Below are positions 51,946 through 61,108 of a stretch of 64,000 nucleotides of DNA, in pieces. How positions within the stretch are numbered: the stretch's first letter is position 1; the number at the start of each line of letters is the position of its first letter. A program made the translations under genes and the position numbers. Source of the DNA: Mucilaginibacter terrigena (lineage in GTDB: Bacteria > Bacteroidota > Bacteroidia > Sphingobacteriales > Sphingobacteriaceae); contig NZ_SEWG01000005.1 of NCBI RefSeq assembly GCF_004168255.1, forward strand, positions 186,001 to 250,000, read 5' to 3'. The notes beneath the pieces were generated by a model. That model was not told the DNA's origin. It saw only the letters and a program-made list of their open reading frames with translations, and ran no database searches.

Positions 51946-53304
51946 TTAAAACAATTCGACAAGCCTCTCCAAAGCCATCCCGCGCGATCCTTTTATTAAT
52001 ATAGTAGCGTTGGTTATGGGGTTTTGCTTTAATCCGATAATGGCATCTTCCGCGGTAAGGTAAAAGGTAGTATTGATAAGTGCGGTATTCTCCACTTCGG
52101 TTTGCTGGCTCGAAAAATCCTTGCCAATAAAAATGCGCTCATCCACCTGCGCGCCCATGGCTTTTTTTATAACCGAGGTATGCTCAACAGCCGATTCGGC
52201 ACCCATTTCAAACATATCGCCCAGTATCATTACTTTGTGGGATGCCTGTACCTTGTCCATATTTTCGATAGCCACAAACATACTGCTTGGGTTGGCATTG
52301 TAAAAATCGCATATAAGCGTGTTTGTAGCCGTTTTTGTGATCTGCGAGCGGTTGTTTTTGGGCTGGTAGCCTTCTATCCCCTGGTTTATCTCATCAGAAT
52401 CTAACCCGAAAAAGCAGCCGATACATATGGCAGCCAATATATTATCCAGGTTATAAGAACCGGTTAATTGCGACTTTACATTATACGACGAGCTTTTACG
52501 ATCATGCCATTTTAAGGTTAGGAACGGCGAGTTATCCAATAGTTTACCGCTCACTAAATTATCGGAATAGGTATTTTTGCCATAGTAAACCACATTTGAT
52601 AATTCCCGGGCTTCCTGCATTTCCAGTAAGGTTTTATCATCGCTGTTTACAAATGCAATCCGACTTACGGACTTCCCATCGCCCTGACTTTCGGAGCGGG
52701 CTAAATAATCGTATAATTCACCTTTGCCTTTTTTGACACCCTCAACACCGCCAAAACCTTCTAAATGGGCCTTGCCTACATTGGTTATCAAACCATGTGT
52801 TGGCTGTGCTATTGTGCAAAGCAGCGCTATTTCTTTTTGATGGTTGGCGCCCATTTCTATCACCGCCATTTGGTGCGAACTATCGATAGTCAAAATAGTC
52901 AACGGTACACCTATATGGTTATTCAGGTTGCCCTGTGTGGCCAATGTTTTAAATCGTTGCGATAACACGGCATTGATCAGTTCCTTAGTAGTGGTTTTAC
53001 CGTTAGTGCCCGTTAGCCCTATAACAGGAATGCCTAATTGGCTGCGGTGGTGCCTTGCCAGATCCTGCAGCGCGGTTAATACATCGTCAACCAGTAAAAA
53101 CTTTTCACCAAGGGCATATTCAGCGTTATCAATAACCGCGTAAGCCGCACCGGCTTCGATAGCTTGTTCGGCAAAGGTGTTAGCATCAAACTTATCGCCC
53201 TTTAGCGCGAAAAACAGGCTGCCCGGCGCTATTTTACGGGTATCAGTGCTGATAACAGGGTGCTGCAGGTAGAGTTGATATAATTGTTCAATGGTAGTTT
53301 TCAT
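51946..53304 (-). CDS. murF: UDP-N-acetylmuramoyl-tripeptide--D-Ala-D-Ala ligase
   Basis: MurF adds D-Ala-D-Ala to the peptidoglycan precursor. Of the 452 residues, the ATP motif GLTGTNGKTTTKELI is near 97-111, the IEMGANHQKEIALL block near 150, and NLDNILAAICIG in the middle domain. The C-terminal part has VMILGDMFEMG and IKGSRGMALE. It is 19 bases downstream of recQ and probably in one unit with it. Confidence 0.96.
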   Translation of the reverse strand: MKTTIEQLYQLYLQHPVISTDTRKIAPGSLFFALKGDKFDANTFAEQAIEAGAAYAVIDNAEYALGEKFLLVDDVLTALQDLARHHRSQLGIPVIGLTGTNGKTTTKELINAVLSQRFKTLATQGNLNNHIGVPLTILTIDSSHQMAVIEMGANHQKEIALLCTIAQPTHGLITNVGKAHLEGFGGVEGVKKGKGELYDYLARSESQGDGKSVSRIAFVNSDDKTLLEMQEARELSNVVYYGKNTYSDNLVSGKLLDNSPFLTLKWHDRKSSSYNVKSQLTGSYNLDNILAAICIGCFFGLDSDEINQGIEGYQPKNNRSQITKTATNTLICDFYNANPSSMFVAIENMDKVQASHKVMILGDMFEMGAESAVEHTSVIKKAMGAQVDERIFIGKDFSSQQTEVENTALINTTFYLTAEDAIIGLKQNPITNATILIKGSRGMALERLVELF

Positions 53305-53323
53305 GATAAATCTGTAATCTAAA

Positions 53324-55465
53324 TTACACTTCTCTATTCATCCAGGCAATAACTGCCTTTATTTCGCCGTAGCTATATGCGTCTCCCAAAACTTCTTTAA
53401 GGGGCGCCAACATCAGGCTGCCATAACTTTCAACGGCATCCTTTATCGCGGCTATCTTGCTTTCATTAACAAATTCGTATACATCCAGTTCGCCGGTTTG
53501 TACAAAACGGCTTAAATGGCCCTCAATTGTCGTTGGGGATAAACCCCGTTCCTGCGAAATTTCGGTAACACTTTTACCTTCTTTATACAGCAAATAAGTC
53601 GCCATGAACGTATCCGATACTTTACCGCTTTTTGGTTTTGCTTTGCGTTCCCGCTTTGCAGATTTTTGCGTTATACGCGATGTTAAGCCTTTTTCCTGGC
53701 TGTAACTATTAACGATCGCCAAAAATTCCCGCCCGTATTTGGCCAGCTTTACATCACCAAAGCCGGATATTAGTCTTAGTTCATCCATTTTTTGGGGCAG
53801 GTAGGTAGCAACTTCCAGCAGGGTAGCATCCGACAGGATAATATATGCCGGCAGGTTTTCGCCAACGGCAATTTCCTGGCGCGTTTTGCGCAGGTTGGCA
53901 AGTAGTTCGGTTTCGTAGCTTAACGTTTCTTGCTCCTGTTCGGTAGTAACTTCTGATGCTATCAGTTCAACTTTTAGCTCGCTTTTTAATACTGCTTCGC
54001 TTTTTGGTGTAAGCTGTAAAGCCGAGTAACCGTCTTCGCTGATGCGTAAAAAGCCCTGGGCTATCAGCTCGCGCAGGTAGCGCTGCCAGTCGGCCCGGCT
54101 AATGTCTGCCCCTGCACCATATGTTTTTAATAGCTTATGCTCCTCCCATATCCGCTGGCTTTTTGCGCCAACTAAGAAGTGTACCACATAGGTCAGGCCG
54201 AATTTCTCCTTTAACCTTGCAACTGCCGAGAGCGCTTTTTGTGCTAAGAGTGTGCCATCGAACTTTACAAACTCGCTGAGGCAAAAATCGCATGAGCCGC
54301 AGTTATCCGGGAACGGCTCATCAAAATAATGCATCAAAAACTGTCGGCGGCAGGCATGCAGCTGGCAATAGTTTACCATATCGTCCAGCTTTTTAAGCAT
54401 AATAGCGCTTTGCTCTTTGTTGTTTTCTACCGTGGCAAAACCGCGCAGTTTCATAGCGTCGCCGGGCGAGTATAACAGCAGGGCATCTGATGCCAAACCA
54501 TCACGGCCTGCACGGCCGGTTTCCTGGTAATAGCCCTCTATGTTTTTGGGCAGGTCCGTATGCACCACGTAGCGCACATTGCTTTTGTTAATGCCCATAC
54601 CAAAGGCAATGGTGGCTACGATGATCTTGATCTCGTCTTTCAAAAATGCTTCCTGGTTGCGTGCTTTAACTTCGTTGGTAAGCCCGGCGTGGTAGGCTTC
54701 GGCAGCGTAGCCCTCTTCCTTCAGGTCTTCGGCTAAAGCCTCTGTCGACTTCCGCGACAGGCAATAAATGATGCCCGAGTCCTCTTTACGGGCATCCAGA
54801 AAATTAAGCAGCTGGTTAAAGCTGTTCTTTTTTGGGTTGACCCTATACGTGATATTCTCGCGGTTGAAAGATGAGATAAAAACCGCAGGTTGATGAAGAT
54901 TTAACTTTTCCAGTATGTCTTTTTGGGTAAGCTTATCGGCAGTGGCGGTAAGGGCTATGACGGGCACATTAGGGAACTCGTTTTTTAAACCGGCCAGCAT
55001 CAAGTATTCGGGGCGGAAATCGTGGCCCCATTGCGAGATGCAGTGTGCCTCATCAATCGCTATCTGTACCACGTTCAGCGTTTTCAGGAACGCCATCATG
55101 CGGTTATCGGTGCCAAATAAACGTTCGGGGGCTACATACAGAAGCCTTATTTCGTTATTTTTTAGTTGAATGGCGATATCCTTTTGCTCATCCGGGCTTT
55201 GGCTGGAGTTGAGGAATGCCGCGGGGATACCTGTTAGGTTTAGGCTGTCAACCTGGTCCTTCATTAATGCAATAAGGGGCGATATCACAATGGTAAGTCC
55301 ATCCAACAATACAGCGGGCAGCTGGTAGCAAAGCGATTTACCGCCGCCGGTAGGCATCAGCACCAGCGTATCTTGTTTGTTTAAAACGTGGTTGATGATA
55401 GCTTCCTGCGAAAGCCTGAACTGGTTGTATCCGAAATATTTTTGAAGCGCTTGTATAGGTGTCAT
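53324..55465 (-). CDS. recQ: ATP-dependent DNA helicase RecQ
   Basis: RecQ unwinds DNA 3'-5' in recombination and repair. Of 713 residues: Walker A MPTGGGKSLCYQ at about 37-48, DEAHCISQWGHDFRPEY near 138, GRAGRDG, the zinc cysteines in CRRQF and NCGSCDFC, a winged helix, and an HRDC domain near 520-600 (LISGFGDVKLAKYG). A further C-terminal helix-turn-helix (about 630-690, EISQERGLSPTTIEGHLSRF) is as in Bacteroidota RecQ. Confidence 0.97.
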   Translation of the reverse strand: MTPIQALQKYFGYNQFRLSQEAIINHVLNKQDTLVLMPTGGGKSLCYQLPAVLLDGLTIVISPLIALMKDQVDSLNLTGIPAAFLNSSQSPDEQKDIAIQLKNNEIRLLYVAPERLFGTDNRMMAFLKTLNVVQIAIDEAHCISQWGHDFRPEYLMLAGLKNEFPNVPVIALTATADKLTQKDILEKLNLHQPAVFISSFNRENITYRVNPKKNSFNQLLNFLDARKEDSGIIYCLSRKSTEALAEDLKEEGYAAEAYHAGLTNEVKARNQEAFLKDEIKIIVATIAFGMGINKSNVRYVVHTDLPKNIEGYYQETGRAGRDGLASDALLLYSPGDAMKLRGFATVENNKEQSAIMLKKLDDMVNYCQLHACRRQFLMHYFDEPFPDNCGSCDFCLSEFVKFDGTLLAQKALSAVARLKEKFGLTYVVHFLVGAKSQRIWEEHKLLKTYGAGADISRADWQRYLRELIAQGFLRISEDGYSALQLTPKSEAVLKSELKVELIASEVTTEQEQETLSYETELLANLRKTRQEIAVGENLPAYIILSDATLLEVATYLPQKMDELRLISGFGDVKLAKYGREFLAIVNSYSQEKGLTSRITQKSAKRERKAKPKSGKVSDTFMATYLLYKEGKSVTEISQERGLSPTTIEGHLSRFVQTGELDVYEFVNESKIAAIKDAVESYGSLMLAPLKEVLGDAYSYGEIKAVIAWMNREV

Positions 55466-55565
55466 TACGTTGTATGCAAATGTGCAGATTTGAATTAATA
55501 GCCTGATGATGAAACCTCAAAAAAATATCTTTAGATTAGCCTTTACTGACACAAGCATTTAATAC

Positions 55566-58067
55566 ATGTTAAAAAAGCTACTCCTTATAATTATAATAGC
55601 GCTTTACGGCCAAAGCACTTTCGCGCAGCAAATACAATCTCCCGCCGAATTTTTAGGATACAAAGCAGGTGAAAAATTTACACCGCATTACCGTGTGGTA
55701 GAATATTTTAAATACGTTGCCGGCGTTGCCAAAAATGTTGAGCTGCAGCAGTTTGGAACAACCAACGAGGGCAGGCCGCTGATAGCCATGTTCATTGCAT
55801 CTGAAGAGAACATTAAACGGCTGGATGAGATCCGCCATAATAACCTGCGTATTGCCGGGATGGAAAGTGGGGCTGTATCACCCAACTCGCCGGTGATTAC
55901 CTGGCTAAGTTATAATGTGCATGGTAACGAGCCCGCATCGAGCGAGGCCGCGATGTGGACCTTATTTGACCTGGTTGACCCTGCCAATACCCGCACAAAA
56001 CAATGGTTAACCAACAGCGTGGTGGTTATTGACCCCTGCCTTAACCCCGATGGCCGCGACCGCTATACAAACTTCTATAACTCGGTGCGTGGGATGGTGC
56101 CCGATGCAAGCCCCACATCGCGCGAGCATATGGAACCATGGCCGGGCGGGCGCGTAAACCATTATTATTTCGACCTGAACCGCGATTGGGCATGGCAAGC
56201 CCAAAAAGAAACGCAGGCGCGTGTAGGCTTATTTAACAAATGGCTACCCGAAGTGCATGTTGATTTTCATGAGCAGGGATACAATAACCCTTACTATTTT
56301 GCCCCTGCCGCCGAACCATACCACAAAGATATTACCCAATGGCAGCGCGATTTCCAGGTGACGATAGGAAAAAACAACGCGAAATATTTTGACCAAAACG
56401 GGTGGATGTATTTCACCAAGCAGGAATTTGACCTGCTTTATCCATCGTACGGGGATACTTATCCGTTATATAACGGTGCCATAGGGATGACCTACGAGCA
56501 AGGCGGCATAAGCGCCGGCCTGGCGGTGGTTACCCGTAACGGCGATACGCTTACTTTGGCCCAACGCGTATCGCATCATCGCACCACCGGTTTAAGCACA
56601 GTCGAAATAGTATCAGAGCATGCTCAAAAAGTGGTGGATGAGTTTAAGCGGTTTTATGATAACAGCCGGCAGAACCCGCCGGGAGAATATAAAACATACG
56701 TTATTAAAAACGATAATAACGAAAAGGTAAACGAACTGGCAAAAATGTTTGCCCGTAACGGCATCCAATACGGCTACGGATTGGCCAATAAATCGGTAAC
56801 CGGGTATAATTATTTTACCGGACTAACGGAGCAGTACAATGTAAGCGCCAACGATTTGGTAGTTAATGCCTATCAACCAAAATCTGTATTGCTGCATGTG
56901 CTGCTGGAACCCAAAACCTTTATCCCCGATTCGGCCACTTATGATATTACCGCATGGGCATTGCCTTATGCCTACGGTTTAAAGGCATACGGGTTAAAAG
57001 ATTCGTACAAACCGGCAGCAAGTACATGGAGCGTGGTAAAACAACAGCCGCTTACCAAAACAAAAGCGTATGCGTATGTTTCGGCCTGGCAATCAATTGC
57101 CGATGTAAGATTCCTGTCGGCCTTGTTGAAGAAAAAGATAAAGGTGCGCTATGCCGAAACCCCTTTTGAAGCACAGGGCAAAAAGTTTACGGCCGGGTCA
57201 TTGATCATAACGCGCGCTGGGAACGAAAAAATTGATTTTGACCAGGTGGTTACCCAAACAGCTGCCGATATGGAGCACGAAATAACACCATTGTCATCGG
57301 GGTTTGTTGATAAAGGGTCGGATATCGGGTCGGACGATGTACGCTTTATACGCCAGCCGCGTGTGGCATTGGTTACCGGCGACGGTATAAACTCGGAAGC
57401 GATGGGCGAGGTATGGCACTTTTTTGAGCAACAGATAGGGTATCCCATTAATCTTATACGCTACCAGGATATCAACAGGATAAAGCTTGGTGATTTTGAT
57501 GTGCTGATAATGCCCGATGGAAGGTACAACGATTTGTCATCTGACAATTTACATAACTGGGTGCGCGATGGCGGGAAGCTGATTGCCATGGAAAACGCGG
57601 TTTCTTCGCTGGTTGACAAAAAGGGGTTTAGCATCAAAAAGAAAGAAAACAAGAAAGAGGATAAGGCGGAATCAAAAGGCAGATCAACAATAAAGATCTA
57701 TGCCGACCGCAACAGGGATGCCATCCGCTCGAGCATACCGGGCGCAATTTTTAAGCTGAATATGGATAATACCCATCCGCTGGCATTTGGCTTCCCTAAT
57801 TATTATTACTCGTTAAAGCTAAGCGATGATATTTACGAATTGCTTGGCGAAGATGATTGGAACGTTGGAACGATAGAGAAAAACGGATATGTAGCGGGTT
57901 TCGCCGGCTTTCAATCCAAACAGAAAATTAACAATGGCCTGTTGCTGGGCGTTCAATCGCTTGGCCGCGGCTCAGTCGTATATATAGTAGACGACCCCTT
58001 ATTCCGCAGTTTTTGGGAGAATGGAAAACTGCTGTTTAGCAACGCTGTGTTTATGGTGGGGCAATAA
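55566..58067 (+). CDS. Secreted M14 family zinc carboxypeptidase
   Basis: The 833-residue protein has a signal peptide (about 1-20). The M14 zinc ligands are H119 and E122 in NVHGNEPASSE and a later His in VHVDFHEQGY near 229-234. A C-terminal region of about 350 residues resembles a class I glutamine-amidotransferase-like fold (VALVTGDGINSEAMGEVWHF). It probably degrades peptides in the periplasm or outside. A near-consensus promoter box TATCTTTA is at 55527. Confidence 0.9.
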   Translation: MLKKLLLIIIIALYGQSTFAQQIQSPAEFLGYKAGEKFTPHYRVVEYFKYVAGVAKNVELQQFGTTNEGRPLIAMFIASEENIKRLDEIRHNNLRIAGMESGAVSPNSPVITWLSYNVHGNEPASSEAAMWTLFDLVDPANTRTKQWLTNSVVVIDPCLNPDGRDRYTNFYNSVRGMVPDASPTSREHMEPWPGGRVNHYYFDLNRDWAWQAQKETQARVGLFNKWLPEVHVDFHEQGYNNPYYFAPAAEPYHKDITQWQRDFQVTIGKNNAKYFDQNGWMYFTKQEFDLLYPSYGDTYPLYNGAIGMTYEQGGISAGLAVVTRNGDTLTLAQRVSHHRTTGLSTVEIVSEHAQKVVDEFKRFYDNSRQNPPGEYKTYVIKNDNNEKVNELAKMFARNGIQYGYGLANKSVTGYNYFTGLTEQYNVSANDLVVNAYQPKSVLLHVLLEPKTFIPDSATYDITAWALPYAYGLKAYGLKDSYKPAASTWSVVKQQPLTKTKAYAYVSAWQSIADVRFLSALLKKKIKVRYAETPFEAQGKKFTAGSLIITRAGNEKIDFDQVVTQTAADMEHEITPLSSGFVDKGSDIGSDDVRFIRQPRVALVTGDGINSEAMGEVWHFFEQQIGYPINLIRYQDINRIKLGDFDVLIMPDGRYNDLSSDNLHNWVRDGGKLIAMENAVSSLVDKKGFSIKKKENKKEDKAESKGRSTIKIYADRNRDAIRSSIPGAIFKLNMDNTHPLAFGFPNYYYSLKLSDDIYELLGEDDWNVGTIEKNGYVAGFAGFQSKQKINNGLLLGVQSLGRGSVVYIVDDPLFRSFWENGKLLFSNAVFMVGQ

Positions 58068-58084
58068 ACCGACAAGCAAGCCTC

Positions 58085-58146
58085 CAGCCGAAGCCCCCCA
58101 GCCCCCTGAAGGGGGAGCAAACCCTCTAACGCCCTGGAGGGGAACA
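58085..58146. repeat. G/C-rich intergenic palindromic repeat
   Basis: agcccccagccccctgaagg gggagcaaaccctctaacgccctggagg: two short stem units. Same type as at 58187-58225, 49518 and 1459. Confidence 0.5.
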
Positions 58147-58150
58147 TAAT

Positions 58151-58181
58151 AAAGCCCTTTGACAAATATCAAAGGGCTTTA
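58151..58181. terminator. Bidirectional terminator
   Basis: AAAGCCCTTTGA (58151-58162) pairs with TCAAAGGGCTTT (58169-58180). It lies between the convergent M14 and barrel genes. Confidence 0.8.
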
Positions 58182-58225
58182 TGCGTGTCAAAAGCTCCCC
58201 CTTCAGGGACTGGGGGGCTGGGCTT

Positions 58226-60673
58226 TTATCCTCCGCTCTTCACCCTTCCCTTTTCGTCTTCGGCGCCGGTTTGGTGTTTGCGCGCCTTAATTTTACTGTT
58301 GCCAAAATTGTAGGTAAAGGTTAGGCGGGCTACGCGGGTTTCGTTTTTCTGTACCAGGTTAAGGTTTGTGCTTCCGTAATCGGTAGACAGCCTGTTTTTG
58401 CGGGTATTAAATATATCTGACACAGCTAATTTGATATTCATTTTCTTTTTATAAAACGAATGGCTTACACCAGCATCAACAGCATATTGCGATTTAAGCT
58501 TAAATATGCTGTAACTTGAAGCCGACTGGTAAAAGGCCGATAATTCGAATTTGTAACCCGGCACCAAAAATGTTTGGGTAGCGCGTCCCTGGAAAGCGGC
58601 TTGCCCATTGCTAAGCATGCTGCCATATAAAGATGCTGATTTAAATTTTTGGTAAAAGCCGGTAACATCCAGGTTTCCTGTCCACCATTTGGTAATAGTA
58701 TACGGTGTATTGATATTGATGTTGTAGTTATCCCGGGTTTGCAGGTTTTCGTTGGTTTTGTAGGTGGCTTTTTTAACGGTATCGGTATATAAAACATCTA
58801 CGCTTGCATCGGTAGTGTGACTGTACCCCAAGGTAACGTTGATGTTTTTATTATAAGTGTAGCTAAGCTCGAACGAGTTGGTGTATTGTGGTTTAAGAAA
58901 AGGGTTACCTTTTTCGTAGGTGTATTGATCAAGGTAATACACAAACGGGTTAAGGTTATCGTAGTCAGGCCTGTCGATACGCCTGCTGAAATTGAAGCCC
59001 ACCTCATGTTTGGCAGAAATAGTTTGATTGATGAATAAACTTGGGAACAGATCAAGATACGACCGGTGAACCACCTGGCTGTAGGTTATTAAATTACCGG
59101 TTGATACGGTGCGTTCGGCACGCAAGCCAATTTGCACCGATGTGTTTTTGAATGTTTGGCCCAGATTAAAGTATGCCGCGCTCACGCTTTCGTCGTACAC
59201 AAAGCGGTTGGTGCGCGAAGTATCATTTATAAACGTGCCACTACTTTCAATTTCGGCGCGCAGGTCGTTATCTGTTTTAACCGAGCTTGCCTTTATGCCT
59301 GCTTCCAGTTTAAGGGTTTTGTTTATAGGGTAAGTATAATCAACCTTGCCGGTATAAATCCTAATGCTCGACGGGGTTTGGTTGCGTAAGAAAAGCGACG
59401 GATGCTGTACGCTGCCATCGGGAAGGAAAAAGTAGGTATCGTTATTGGCGAATGAATTGTTTTTAAATTTGGAGTAATCCAGGTCTATACTTATTTCTTG
59501 TCCGCTGGTATCTATAACCAATTTATCATTCAGGTTTACAGCAATATTGCGATATGTTTGATTTACGCTTGTAGGGGTATTCTGTACCGAATCTACAACA
59601 AAAGGGGTTGAGCCAATCTTAGTAACACTTTTATTGTTATTGTATTCGTTGGTATGATCTCCGCTTACCACAAACCCTAAAGTGTTTTTTGATGATGTGT
59701 TATAATCGGCACCAACACGAAAGTTGTTATAGTGCAGCTTCCTTTTCATTAGTGTATTTTGCATAAAATAAGTTGTAGTAGGCCCACTTATTACTGTGCG
59801 GTTAATATCAATTATGTTTTCACGGGTAAGGTCGCCATGGCTAAGCGTACCAAACACACTTAAATTGCCCACTTTATGGTTCAGGTTAAGGCTGGTATTA
59901 TCCCTAAAGTTTTTACCGTAAGCAACCCCTGCAGTTAAGCTGCCGTTGGTACCGCTTTGTTTGTTCTTTTTTAGTTTAATGTTGATGATGCCCGAGTTGC
60001 CCGAAGCATCGTACCTGGCAGATGGGTTGGTGATGATCTCGATAGATTGTATCGTTGTGCCATCGGTAGAACGCAGCAATGCCGCTAATTGTGTCGACGA
60101 AAGATAAGTGAGCTTATCGTTTATCATCACGGTTACACCCTGTTTGCCTTTCAGGGTAATGTTATCGTCCTTATCAATAGTAACACCGGGGGCGCGTTCC
60201 AGTATCTCTAATGCCGAGTTGCCAGCGGCAAGCACACTGTTTTCTACGTTCATTACCGTACGGTCAAGCTTGCGTTCGATAAGGGGTTTTGATGATGTTA
60301 CCGTTACACCCTGCAGTGTGCGGCTGCTTTGCCGCATTTTTATAAGAGGTGCGTTAACGGCTGGCTGGGCAGCGCTTACTTCAAAAGCCGCGCTAAAGGT
60401 TGGCTGGTAGCCAACATTGGTTGCTTTGATAATGTATTTACCGGCAGTAACACGATCGATCAGGTAATTACCGGCATCGTTAGTAAGTGTGCCTTTAACA
60501 ACCGATGAATCTTTTGCTCTTAACAGGGTTACGGTAGCGTAGTCCAAAGGCTTTTCCTGTTCGTTATGCAACAAGCCCGATACGCTGGCTGTTGGCTTAG
60601 TTTGCTGTGCATTAACAGATGCGGCAGTTAACAGGATGAACAGGATATATAATAGTTTAGTAATTTGTTTCAT
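58226..60673 (-). CDS. TonB-linked outer-membrane beta-barrel protein
   Basis: The 815-residue protein has a signal peptide (1-22), a CarboxypepD_reg domain (about 25-108), a TonB plug domain (about 130-230, GNSALEILERAPGVTIDKDD and IEIITNPSARYDASGNSGI), and a long OMP_b-brl_3 barrel to the end with many aromatic strand ends (YNFGNSKIKARKH). Substrate is unknown. It stands alone. Confidence 0.9.
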   Translation of the reverse strand: MKQITKLLYILFILLTAASVNAQQTKPTASVSGLLHNEQEKPLDYATVTLLRAKDSSVVKGTLTNDAGNYLIDRVTAGKYIIKATNVGYQPTFSAAFEVSAAQPAVNAPLIKMRQSSRTLQGVTVTSSKPLIERKLDRTVMNVENSVLAAGNSALEILERAPGVTIDKDDNITLKGKQGVTVMINDKLTYLSSTQLAALLRSTDGTTIQSIEIITNPSARYDASGNSGIINIKLKKNKQSGTNGSLTAGVAYGKNFRDNTSLNLNHKVGNLSVFGTLSHGDLTRENIIDINRTVISGPTTTYFMQNTLMKRKLHYNNFRVGADYNTSSKNTLGFVVSGDHTNEYNNNKSVTKIGSTPFVVDSVQNTPTSVNQTYRNIAVNLNDKLVIDTSGQEISIDLDYSKFKNNSFANNDTYFFLPDGSVQHPSLFLRNQTPSSIRIYTGKVDYTYPINKTLKLEAGIKASSVKTDNDLRAEIESSGTFINDTSRTNRFVYDESVSAAYFNLGQTFKNTSVQIGLRAERTVSTGNLITYSQVVHRSYLDLFPSLFINQTISAKHEVGFNFSRRIDRPDYDNLNPFVYYLDQYTYEKGNPFLKPQYTNSFELSYTYNKNINVTLGYSHTTDASVDVLYTDTVKKATYKTNENLQTRDNYNININTPYTITKWWTGNLDVTGFYQKFKSASLYGSMLSNGQAAFQGRATQTFLVPGYKFELSAFYQSASSYSIFKLKSQYAVDAGVSHSFYKKKMNIKLAVSDIFNTRKNRLSTDYGSTNLNLVQKNETRVARLTFTYNFGNSKIKARKHQTGAEDEKGRVKSGG

Positions 60674-61108
60674 GAGTAAAAAAATTTAGGCAATAAAAGC
60701 CCCGCGAAGGATGTTCCTTCGTTTTTTTTGAATGGGCGTAAGTTTGTTGTATTGCGGTTAACCCGCGCGGCTTATGTTATAGCTGGTGTAGGTGTTTGCA
60801 TAGGTATGGGTTTATGTTGTATGCCGGCCACAGGGTGGGCATGTAATTGTCGTTTATGTTAAGATGTTAATCAGCGGAAAAGGTTACACTCAAATTTCAA
60901 TTTTCGGATTCAGGCAAAAGCAATTCTGCGATATCCTGATATATAAAGTATCGTATTTGCCCGTCATTCCCCGGGCGCGTTTTGTTGAAGGCAGTATTGG
61001 CCTTTGCATTATGTGCCACCCCTGTTTTTTTAACGCAGGGCGAATTATAAAAAGGTAATATAAGCCCGCTGAATAACAGCAGGCTTATATATTTTATAAT
61101 AGTTTTCA
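60674..61108. other. Intergenic region upstream of the barrel gene
   Basis: The 435 bases hold a hairpin CGAAGGA/TCCTTCG (60705-60721) followed on the plus strand by eight T; on the minus strand it lies in the leader of the barrel mRNA about 35 bases before its ATG. Another hairpin near 61051-61090 ends the PspC transcript. No consensus promoter was found on the minus strand. Nothing else is seen. Confidence 0.5.
61051..61090 (-). terminator. Terminator of the PadR-PspC operon
   Basis: On the minus strand ATATAAGCCTGCTG pairs with CAGCGGGCTTATAT and is followed by T-rich DNA. It lies directly after the stop codon of the PspC gene and also inside a spurious 70-residue frame. Confidence 0.75.
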
